Assembly (NCBI RefSeq): GCF_901709675.1
Contig: NC_051091.1
Span: 7,288,967-7,352,966 of the forward strand
Source: Syngnathus acus
Lineage: Eukaryota > Chordata > Actinopteri > Syngnathiformes > Syngnathidae
Length of the DNA: 64,000 nt
Reading direction: 5' to 3'
The notes under the pieces were generated by a model. That model made no database searches. It saw nothing but the letters and a program-made list of their open reading frames with translations, and had not been told where the DNA came from. Each line of letters opens with the position of its first letter. Positions within the stretch are counted from its first letter, which is position 1. Below are positions 52,815 to 64,000 of the stretch, in pieces. The position numbers and the translations under genes were made by a program.

Positions 52815-55800
52815 TTATTCTAAGAGGTCCTGCCAGAAAACAGAAAACTGTTGTGAAAAAAATATATATATATAGATACATGACATAAATGGGACATTTC
52901 AGATTGTCTGATACCTGATCTGAATCCTCATTAAAATGTGCTCCATGTGTTCCTGTTTCCATGTACTGAGCGTCAACGTCATCAACTCCTTCTATTTTGT
53001 TTGCTTCAGCGTGTTCCCTCATAACGGAATAGCGGTGCACAAGAAACCTGGACAATGGCATCATTATCAGATATGTGCAAATATGACATGTAGCAGAAAT
53101 ATAGCTGACTGACCGTCCACCACAGACGTATTTCTTGACCACCCAGACAGCTACGACGGCGCTCATCAGCAGCATGGCTATAACAACCACGGCTATGATT
53201 GCAGCGTTTGATGAGCTGCTTTCAGTCTGACAGAAAGGCAAGAAGACAATTAACATTTTAAAAAAAAAAGAAGAAAAAAAAGAAAAAAAGCATGCTTTTT
53301 ACTTAAATTAATGCTAAAAACTAAAAAGGCTACAAAGGTTCAATTGGTAATAATTCATTGAGTGGGTGCCAAAATTGGAGGAAATGATAATATGCATGCT
53401 GCATGTAACCGATTACAGTATTTTGATTTTCACTGTGTCTACATTAAAAAAAAAAAGAAAAGAATGTCACCTACCAGAGAAAATGGATGAAGAGCATCAC
53501 TGGTGCACCTCCTTTTCAAGTCTGTCTCTTTTCTGACAGGCTGGAAACCACCAGTGCACTTGTCTCCTGGAATCTTCCGGTAACTTTAATGGAAGTATGG
53601 AAATATTATATATTGAATGATGCTATTTCCTTTTAGTTTTGTCATTGAAGAAACAAAAAAAGACAGGAGATACTCACCCACTGGTCTGCAGCTCTTCAGT
53701 GGTTCCGTTGAGACAGTACTCTAGAGGATGGCCCTTCATCTCCTCCTGCTCCACACACTCCGAGCTGTTCTCAGGTCGAAAGTATCCAAAGTCACTATGG
53801 GACAGAGCAGAGTCGAATGTTTCCCAACTGTGCAGCAACATATTGAAACTCACCATAAGCCATCATGATTTCCATAAAATGGGGCATAACTACACAACTT
53901 TGTCAATAGGTGGCGCCATACCGTACCATTGATAATCATCCAGTGTACAAGCACAAGATGACAGATGCTGCCTGCCACTGAACTGCCTCCCGTTCCAGCA
54001 GGCCGAGTCTTTCCTCAAGCGTAGGAAGGTCTCCTTGTAGCCCAACACACAGCCGTCGTTGGTGCTGTCAGGGTCGGCAGAGTGAGCCAACCACGTCACG
54101 TAGTCCTCGTCATTACCTACATGTATGTACACATAGGTTGGCTGAACGGTCTTGCCCGAGCAACGGCCTCCTTGAGCAATTCTGTCACAAAAATCACTCA
54201 CAATCTCGGGTGAGGAGATTCCTGAAGTCAATGGTAATCACCACCCATTTGGTGTAGTCATTTCTGTAGCCCCACAGGCTGACATTCAATGAGCGGGAGC
54301 CTGGCTCGCTGTCCATTCCGCTGAAGTGGAACTGGTCATTGGTGAAGTTATAGGTGCGCCAGCATCGGCCTTCATCCGTGGAAAACCTGCATTGGATGAA
54401 GTCAGACCTAGAGTGACTGGTCCTGCGAACGACTACAATTGCTGCACCGCGTCGCTCCTCACTTGATTTGATTGACAGGGAAGTTGGTGTGCTCCACAGC
54501 CACGAGAAGAGCCCCTGAGTCCAGTATAGCATAATGGTGAGGACCGCTAAGGGACAACAACCATGAGTATCCTCCGTCGTCGGACACGTAAACGTCAGGC
54601 GCGACAATCGACTCGGCATCCCCCACGCTGCCTAAAGAGAGTAACGTGTGATGTAAAATGTTTAAAAAATAAACTTCCAAAAGTTCTCTGTGCGTTTGAT
54701 ACCATGAGCAAGAATGAGGCCCACTGCGCTTGGCTGCGAGAGCGGCAACATGGGGACGTTCATCTTCATGGCTGTGCTATAAGTGGCGTGGATGTGGAGT
54801 CGACACTGTAAAGACACAAGTGGAAATGAAACCGGGCGAACGGTTTGTACGTGCGCAGTCGACATTCGGATCATTTAAATGCCGCCTTACTCTGTTTGGC
54901 CTGTTTGTGGCGGTCTGAGTGTCGCAGTGGCTGTTTTGTGGTCGACGTAATGTCTGCCATCGCGCTCCTTGGTCGAAGGTGATCACTGTCTCCACTGTTT
55001 CGTCTAAACAGACACAAGTTGTCATGCATGTTTAACTTTATTTATTACAAAATCAGTAGTACTGTGCCTTTTCAGCAAATTACGGATTCCGACTGACCAA
55101 AATGGCCGATATTTATCACACTACATATTTCCTTAGCATTTACTAGTCTTAGATGTATTTTGGGGAGGGGAAAAAAATTTTGGGGGGAATGCCCAAAATG
55201 TGTCAAAATTGTTATATATTTATTATGTTCCTACATTTAATAGACCTTGCATGCACACTCCCTCCCACATGCAATAATGTGAGTTGGCTTACCCTCTGTG
55301 AGTACGCTGGTCATGTAAACGCCCCGGAGTGACGCAATGGTGGTGAAGTCAGTGTCGCTTCCTGTGGCGGTGTAGAGATGGCGTTCCAGAGACTTGGAGA
55401 ACACGGTTCCTCTGTCATCAGACACATAAATTGTTCCAATCCCCGAGTCTGGGCGACAAAAACAAATACGACACTTGGATTCTATTCTATGTTGAATTAT
55501 TCTCGCTCGTGGTCTCACAGAGCAAATTGATGTTGTTTTCTTCTCATTTGATCAAAATTATTCATCGGCAACATTATTCGGACCTTCTGGGTCATCCACA
55601 TGCATGAATATCATGTTTTCATTGGCTGCCAGGATTGAGTAAAATTGCTCGTGGGTGACTGCAGGAAGCTGAGCTATGTTCCAAACGTCTCCTCCATTCA
55701 TCGAAACATGGATCTTGCGCTCTGTGCCCTTAATAAAAAAAACAAAAGATGCCTGAATAACTTGTGACACTGATGGCATCGCGACAGATAGTGTAGATTC

Positions 55801-58800
55801 TCACCTTTCCAGTCATGATGGAGGCAAAAACAAAGCGTCCCCCCAGTACGAAGGAAAAAACTCTAGTTGCGATTGTCTGGAAGCTTTTGCCGTAGTCTAC
55901 CGTCTTCCTTAACTCCAACGATCCTTTGTCATCTGGCAAATACGAGTGAGTTAAGTTGTGACGCTTTACTGCACGTGCGTGACTGCAACACTTACTGCAC
56001 GATCCGTTGTAGTTCGTCGTGAAGTAAATGCTGTTCTTTGCACCCCTGTACGGAAGAAAAATGGAACAGCGGAAGAGTGAACTCGAGTCATTTGGCAGTC
56101 GTCTCCATTGAAATCAGAGCGGATTATATTTGTGGCTTCTTTAAAGCAAATAACCATTCCAGGCTGTTGTCCAAGTGCGGTCTAAGTATAAACAGGGAAA
56201 ATGGAACATCTATAAATTGCAAAAACTGTTGCTGGCTCATGACGCTACCTAACAGAAGCATCCGTTCCCTTGCTTGGCATGCTATTTTAGGGGTAAAATG
56301 ACAGCTGCGGTCAGACAGTGCTATCGCAATGCTCCCACGATGCAGCAAATACAACCACAGGTTGACACCACAACCTCGGGTGCACAAAAGCAACCGTAGT
56401 TGGCCAAGCGCTGCAAATTGTGTGCAGCTGGAATAACAACACAGGACAAGAAAAACATCAACACAAAAATGTCTCAACAAGATTGCCACTAAGGTTTGAT
56501 GATTGCAATTTTTTTATGCGGCTTTAAGGATTCGTAAGAAAAGTGACAAATGTATACTATATATATTATTGTGTGTCTAATTAAATATTTTCCCATTCAT
56601 TGAATTCTGAAGAAGAATTCGTACAGCACTTGAACTTAGGTGAGTAGCATGGTTTTGTGTAACTTATACAAACATGACTCGAAGTGCCAATTTGGAGGAC
56701 AATTCTCACCATCTGACGAGACAAACACTGTCATACATCTTCCGCCAGGTGGCGCCAAAATCCTCGGACAGCCACAAGTCCAACTGGCAGGAGTAGAAAC
56801 TGATTATTAATTGTCATCTCATGACTATTCAGTTGAATCTAATTGAAGAGGAGTTATTTCTAATTGTCTTTGAAAATAAATGCATTGCTCAAATTGAACA
56901 CTCATGCGGCTGTGATTGTTGTTACCCTGATGCTGAGCGTTAGAAGAACGTTGCAGTCGCCAGGGTTGTACAGCATCTGAATTAAGGGCTCAAAAGGTAG
57001 GTCCGATGTCTCAAAGGTCTGGGTGAAGTCCCGCGAACGAAATAGTTGAAATCCTCCGGTTTCGGACACGTCAGCGGTCAGGATCACCTGAAAGAAAACA
57101 TGCAAAAGTGTATGTACTGTATAGGTTTGCATTAATACAGAACATTTGAAGAAAGAAGTTTCAGCCAATTTCAACCTCAATAATAATTCAATTAAACATG
57201 TTACCAATAGTTACTCAGTCCGGTTGGAATGTGATATTAGGCTCCTAAAAAACACATCCAAAATAAACAACTTTTTATTTTTATTTTTAAGAAGCACCTT
57301 GCCAGAGTGATCTGGGCTGACAGCAATGCCAAACTCTGTCTGGATGAAGGTGTGGTTGATCAGGTGGGTCACATCTGTGAACGTCTTCCCGTAGTCTTCA
57401 CTGACAGACACAAAGTTGCATTTAAATTAATTCACTTGTGGCAAACAACAACAATAACAAAAGAGTTCCTGAGTGTCCATATTTAGTGCAGCGCTCACCT
57501 CCTGTGGAGGTTGGACTGGCCAAATCGCATCATGAACAAAGGCACCTGGAATGTGGTCAACACCAGAATCACCTGGCAGGGGAGAACATAGTTCATCAAA
57601 TAAGTCAAATGAAAACCAACTGTAAGCAGACTCACCCCCGATTCATCTCCCACCCAGGCAAGTGACAGGGAGCCCATGGTCCTCACTTTAAAGTTGAACT
57701 GCAGGGAGAGAGAAAATGTAAAATAAATCCTGTACAGCCATCATTTTTGTAAAGCATCTCAAGAACATGAGTGCACTGCTCAAAGAGAACAGTCCGGGCG
57801 ACGCAAAGTAACTCGGCTTTATGTTTGTTAGAGTGTGTGAGTATGTGCATGCGTGCGTGCGACCCACATTCGGCTAAATGACAAAGCTGCAGCCAGACAA
57901 GGAGACAATCAGTTATGTTCCAAGCACAGCGGGAACACAGACGCACTTGCACGCTCCGCTGCAGGCTGCACCGATTACTATTATGCTCTTCAGAGCGACT
58001 GTAAATGTTTACAATTCAGACATTTAGCCGAAGAGGATTTATAGTTCCATGACTTCACAGCACCTTGTTGCATAACATGTGGGATAATGACCATCTTGGT
58101 AGCAAACAACATCTTAGTTTAATCATCCAGAGTTGTTCAAGTGTATGTTGAGGATTCAAGTGACCAAAATCTGGCAATGATAAAAAAAAAAAGTGCAATC
58201 AGTATGTTTATAGAAGGCTGAGTCAACATGCAGACTAAAACAGGTAAGCCAGTTAAGAGCTAGCTAAATCTCCACTCAGGGATCAGGCTCCGCCTTTTCA
58301 AACCATAAACATTCAGTCACAGATACTACAGTAGAATTTTAGGATGGCAACCCCAAGAGGACAAAAATAATCTGCATTTCATGTGTTTAATACTGCCAAA
58401 ACATTTTTTCCACCCAAATACTGATGTCTGCTTCTTTACCAATGTTCCCGGCAGATGCTGCTCACGAGAACTTAAACACGTTGGCTAAACCAATTCACCA
58501 AAATCAAACCATGTTGATCCTTATGAGATGTGCTTGAAAATGCTCTTGACTCCAACCATTTTTTTGGCCTAAAAACTCACACACATCACACAGTGACTGC
58601 TCGGCAGTGGGAGGTTGGCCGACCAAGTCGTCCTTCAGAGGTCGGACGCTGACACAAAGAGCTACTTGTTCCTGCTCTCTCTGCGAGCGTTGACCTTCGC
58701 GCTCAGCCAGTGTTTACGCACGTAAAACATCAGAAGAGGAGGTCAAACACTGGCCTCTGATCTAACACACCGACGCGCTCAAGTTGGACCACATTACACA

Positions 58801-61800
58801 AAGTCAGGACGGGGTCCACTTGTGTCACTTCACACAAACTCTCTGAATGGACTTCAAAAGAAAATCAGTCCATTTAAAGTACACTGCAAAGTGGTAAGTG
58901 ATGTAGTTTCATCCTCAATTGATGGAGCAATCTCAAGATACTTACATTTAGAGAAAAATAAATGAGAAAGAAATATTTATTTTACTTAGCTTTGAAAATT
59001 CTATCATACCTGATTTTGATATTTAAAAAAACAGCTCAATAGCATGTTTCATTTTTAACCCACCAAGGAAACTTCACTTTCTGTTTTTGAATGTCTGAAT
59101 CCCAAAATAAATACCATAAGTGAAATCACTAATCTGGCCCAGACAAATATACCATCACAACATGGCCATTAAATTATATTCATATAATTTGCATCAAATG
59201 TGTTCTTAGCTAACAACATTGATTTTATTTATATCTTTTTTTTTTTATTTTAAATATTATTTCTAAGAGGGAGGAGAGCATCTTTCTGAATGTTCTGAAC
59301 TCCGACTGCAGTGCCAGTTCTGAGGAAGTTTGGCTATAACTCATTTTCCCATAACTGAAGTCATGCTGTTCTTTAAACTGCTGGAAACTCGGCTTCAAAC
59401 GACTTGAAAAAGACACAAATTTCAAAAGGATAAATCCAATTTCAAGGGTTATATGTTTTTATCTTCATGTTTGGATTGTTTTAATGGTAAAAGCCTGGAA
59501 GGAAATAGTTGCGTCGTGCAAATATATTCACAGTAATGCTCCTAATTACAACAAAAAAAGCATGACGTTTCAGAACAGACACTAAACTTCCATCCATCAA
59601 TCCATGTTTTGCTTTTTGCAACACTTATTCCAAAAGATACTCCGGGTGATAATTAGCATCATTAAATTGAACAAAAAAAGCACTTTTTTCTCTATACTTT
59701 TCCTCCTCTTATTTCTAGTGCTTTTCTTGCTGCTCCAACAGCTGGCTGCAACCCAGCTTCACCTCTGTGCTGTTTTTTTTTTCCTCTCCCCTCAACATTT
59801 TTCAGCCAGAGGGGATAGACGACGTGCTTGGAGAAGGAGGGGGCAACAACAAAGCAGAAAAAAGCCAGGCTGTAAAAACAAAAAAAAAAACAGCCAGAGT
59901 CTTTTTAATGAAACCCACACAAAGCAAACATTCTCAGGATAAAATCATTTAACAACTAGCTGTTCAAATTTCAGCATTTCATCAGTATTCAGATCAAGCA
60001 ACTTTTTTTTCCCCACAAAAGAACGATTAGCGGCAAATCAAGGAATTTTTCTTGGTGTTAATGGAGACTTTTTTTCAAAAGTCTTTCCTCCAGATGCAGT
60101 CACAGCGGGAGAACTGTACCGCCTCAGTGTTCAGACTGCAAGTGAATCGCACTCATCGTAAGATGCATCCAAAGTGTAATTGTGTGTCTACGTGTTGCAC
60201 ATAAAGAAAGGGAAAACCACAGCCAGAGTCTGTGTGCACTCATTCCTGCAGTGGAGAGGAAATGGGGAATAAATCCTCAAGTCCAGGTATCCCAGACATA
60301 GCTCGCTCGGGAGCCTCAAGGAGGAACAGCTAAAACTAGGATCAAGTGACCAAAGAACTATTACGGTTCCGCAAACGTCAATTCATGTGACTACTGTCAT
60401 CTCAAAACAAATTCACTGAAATCGTATTCCTATGATTTCGCTTTGTTAAAAAGGAACATGAATCTGTTTGTGTATGTAATTATCTGATGGAAAAGAAACA
60501 TTTGTGTGTCCATTATTATTATTTTAAAGATACACGTGGATAAACAGGAAGATAATCCAGCCAAGTTGGATCAAACATTCCTCTGGACATCAATCAGCTC
60601 GCGCTTTCTTTTGTAACACATACGATATGTTTGGCTCACTAGAAGTAATAATGAAGGCATGTATGATTAAAGGCCGAGGCAGTTCAGTTGGTTTTGGAAG
60701 AACAATGAATACCACCAATGTTGTCTTTTTGTCTCGGTGCTTCTTCCAAGAGCCTCCAATTACCGAGAACGTTTGTGTTGTCAAAACTCCATGCGCCATC
60801 CTTATTTGGCTGCTAATAGATGTGATGTGAACCAATGACCTACATATGCTCATTGGCCACTGTATTAAGTACACTGGCACAAGTATTCAATTTCCAATTA
60901 TTAGTTTTGGTTGACACCAAAAGGCAATCACAAACCATTCAGTGACACTGGATGCACTTTCAGATTCTTCTAATATTAAAACAATTTTTTTAACACATTG
61001 AATGAATTAAAGGTGAAGATCAAAAGCTTTTGATTTTTCTGTATGCTCCCCTTAAAAGTAAAAATGGCCACTGCTTTGATATTGTTGCCAAGCTCTTTCA
61101 TTAACACCAAAAGGCAATCACAATCCATTCAGTGACGCTGGATGGACTTTCAAGTTCTTCTAATATTAAAAAAAAATTTTTAACACATTGAATGAATTGA
61201 AGGTGAATATCAAAAGCTTTTGATTTTTCTGTATGCTCCCCTTACAAGTAAAAATGGCCGCTGCTTTGATATTGTTGCCAAGCTCTTTCATTAAACAAGA
61301 GGATCATATGATAATACACAGCTGCCTCTCTTTTGGTCATAAATCATTGTTTCATTAATAGCTGTGGTGGACTTCCCATCAGGGGAACACTGCCTGGGAA
61401 ATTCCTAGTCATCCCAAAACGTCTGATGGAGATGAAGTTTTCTTTGATTAAAAACAATCGTTAGGTGGTAGAAGCATTGTGAAGAAAATGATCCCAGTGG
61501 ACCCGAGAGAAAGCAAGAAAGGAAATAGCTTTTATCAAAACTACCAAACTGTTCAACCTTCTTCATGGTGACACCAAACGTGTGTAATCGACCAAAGACA
61601 CACCAGCATTGCTGTCAGTGTCAGCCGAGGAGGGTGCAAATGCAATATAATATAATATACAATACAAGTGTTGAGATGTTTAAAACATTTTTTTGAGTTT
61701 ATCTAGCTCATTAATGGAAGAATTTTCTTCAATTTACTTTGTAGCGTGAAGGTAACATTCAAAATGTTTGCATAAGTGATCAATTAAAATTGTGCATTAT

Positions 61801-62226
61801 TTTCTTGGTAAAAGCAGTTTTGTGGATTGTGCGGGTATACCGAATAAAAAAAGTTAACATAATCTAATAAATTGCAAATTAAGTACGCATCGGGCATGTA
61901 TTTTCTTCCACAGACTCAGTTTGTGCATGAACTTTCGGGAGGGATAATTATAGACGTTTAAATAAAAATAAAAATAAAAGGTGACTTACAGTGTGGGTGT
62001 TGTTTAACAGCGCTGACTCGACTCCAGGAAAACTCGGGCATGTGTGTTCATTCAGTCCTGCCGCGGCGCGTTCCGACATCTCCAACTTCTCCCAACTGTG
62101 TCGCTCTTCATCACCCCTCAAATCTCTCGGCGGCCTCCCCACAAACGACTTTTGTCCCTCATGGAAATGTCTCGCCAGCGCGCACGCAAACAATCCCCAT
62201 ATGAAAATATAAGCCGCAGAAAGCAT
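52815..62226 (-). CDS. SORT1: SORT1, sortilin, VPS10-domain sorting receptor, 20 exons, 812 aa
   Basis: Exons (minus strand): 61990-62226, 57636-57698, 57499-57572, 57298-57400, 56926-57087, 56710-56783, 55996-56045, 55805-55932, 55584-55728, 55293-55448, 54891-55003, 54703-54805, 54463-54631, 54202-54386, 53927-54116, 53678-53794, 53475-53583, 53114-53226, 52915-53047 and 52815-52829. All phases agree. A signal peptide ([18 protein letters not shown]) starts exon 1. The ten-bladed propeller shows Asp-box repeats ([55 protein letters not shown]). A Cys-rich 10CC region follows, then a membrane segment (about 733-755) and a short tail. The tail keeps the YSVM endocytosis motif and ends SDQDLLE, an acidic-dileucine signal for GGA/AP-1 sorting. 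It shuttles ligands between the trans-Golgi network, endosomes and surface. It lies next to PSMA5 as in human. The exon 9 donor (G|GTCCGA) is weak. Confidence 0.96.
57699..61989 (-). other. SORT1 intron 1 (4.3 kb)
   Basis: The largest SORT1 intron, bounded by CACACT|GTAAGT and CTGCAG|TTC. It contains no recognisable gene. It carries a 190-bp tandem duplication at 60911-61290 and several A and T homopolymers. Confidence 0.75.
60911..61290. repeat. 190-bp direct tandem duplication, two copies
   Basis: Copy 1 (60911-61100) and copy 2 (61101-61290) are collinear with only scattered substitutions, both running from ...ACACCAAAAGGCAATCACA to ...GCCAAGCTCTTTCA. The high similarity suggests a fairly recent duplication. 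No coding potential is seen. Confidence 0.9.
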
Positions 62227-62430
62227 GTTTGAATCGTCTGGTCAGTTTTGCTTGCGCTCATTCACGGTGCCTCATTAATTCCAAACACTGACTCCGCGTG
62301 CCGCCCCTCATCCCCCAGAACGTATCTTTCATTACCATCCGCTCCACGGCGGCGCGTGATTGGCCAGGACGAGAATAACCCGCATTTTCATTGGACGGCA
62401 GGGCTCTTCCTCGACTACTTAATATCGTGA
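62227..62430 (-). promoter_or_regulatory. SORT1: SORT1 promoter / 5' UTR
   Basis: GC-rich, CpG-containing DNA upstream of the SORT1 ATG. On the minus strand it shows two inverted-strand CCAAT boxes (ATTGG at 62359-62363 and 62390-62394 on the plus strand) and no TATA box, as is common for broadly expressed genes. Confidence 0.5.
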
Positions 62431-63292
62431 CTTTCCTGGGGTTTTAGCGCCTCTTAGCGGTCGATCTAAATTCAGCAAACCTTTAAGCTAATCCCCCCAC
62501 CCGCATTTCTTTCGGTGAATATTTCCCCACTTTTCTTCCTGTGAATTTTACGATTCCAGGAAGCACTAAAAATGAAGTGCTCTGCAAGGAAACAAAAGTC
62601 CACAAAACTTAAGAACTGCCTCTCACATTTTCTGGATGTGGAGAAGAAAGGGCCTATGGCTGACATTAAACTAGAATAGCAACATTTCACCCTGTATTTT
62701 TTTTAATTGTGTGTGCACAACTTCAAAGTGTGTTATGGTTTCATATTACTTAGTAAAAAAGTGATCAAAAAGAAATAAAATAAATAAGCACCTAATTTAG
62801 TGTATCAACAAATTTGGAGCCATTGCAAGTGATCTAATAATTCCTACTTTATCTTTTCCAATAATCCTTAAATTTCATTTTCGCTTTGGTTTGAAACGTG
62901 GAGAGAAATATACAGGCTTATAGTAACTTCAGAACTGTAAAAACTTTTATTGTTATGGACTCCCAGAAACAAAGATGTTTACATGAGAAGAGGCTCTTGT
63001 GGAGTTCATATCAGTTATGGGTGGAGGGTAAGAAAACATAGGCATAGTCATTTAAATGTGGAATACAACAGTTTAATTGAAGTACTGATTTTTAGAAAAA
63101 AATACCCCTCCCCCTGTTTTCTTCCTGCCCATTCCAGACGCTGATAGGCAAGAAGTCCATGAGCACATCTCACAAACAAAAACCTGTGGTGTAATCCAAA
63201 AAGATCTGGGTGCTGATGGAAAGTTGTGTTTTGTGGCCCGAGACCGAGGCCAGGTGTACTTCCTGTTCTCTGGTGCCTGCGCTGAAAATCAT
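62431..63292 (-). other. Spacer and PSMA5 3' UTR
   Basis: A minus-strand AATAAA (TTTATT at 62946-62951) suggests that the PSMA5 3' UTR ends about 340 bases after its stop codon. The remaining roughly 500 bases separate it from the SORT1 promoter and show nothing else I can name. Confidence 0.55.

Positions 63293-64000
<708 letters not shown>

Overview
The window is vertebrate nuclear DNA, almost certainly from a teleost fish. It holds intron-split genes with GT-AG introns (many 80-150 bp), dense CA/GT microsatellites and no bacterial or organellar features. Nearly every long uninterrupted ORF is either an exon or a chance frame. I reconstructed six protein-coding genes from splice sites and remembered family sequences: TMEM183A (minus, 1570-3621), liprin-alpha PPFIA4 (plus, 5079-33595), myogenin MYOG (minus, 38083-39282), MDM4 (minus, 45965-50108 or 50644), sortilin SORT1 (minus, 52815-62226) and the 3' part of proteasome alpha-5 PSMA5 (minus, 63293 to the window edge). 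No species call is possible from the sequence alone.

Layout. Positions 1-5078 hold TMEM183A and the interval between its 5' end and the liprin promoter. Positions 5079-33595 are PPFIA4: 29 coding exons whose joined length is 1198 codons plus stop, with a 17.5 kb first intron that contains a candidate alternative first exon at 19285-19347. Positions 33600-38080 hold the liprin 3' UTR, a 1.49 kb insertion bounded by perfect 19-bp direct repeats, and the myogenin 3' UTR. Positions 38083-39550 are myogenin with a textbook muscle core promoter (MEF3, MEF2, TATA-like element and E-box in order). Positions 39550-45960 are gene-free and microsatellite-rich. Positions 45965-50830 are MDM4, 52815-62400 are SORT1, and 62946-64000 is PSMA5.

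The genes do not form an operon. They are a synteny block that joins the human 1q32.1-type neighbours (TMEM183A, PPFIA4, MYOG, MDM4) to the human 1p13.3-type pair (SORT1, PSMA5). Roles are separate: presynaptic scaffold, muscle transcription factor, p53 regulator, sorting receptor, 20S proteasome subunit, and a poorly understood membrane protein.

Most interesting points: the alternative liprin first exon, the in-frame upstream MDM4 start exon, the conserved MYOG promoter array, the direct-repeat-flanked insertion, an apparent reading-frame break or short unrecognised intron in TMEM183A, and a 190-bp tandem duplication in SORT1 intron 1. I found no sign of a wholly new biological system.
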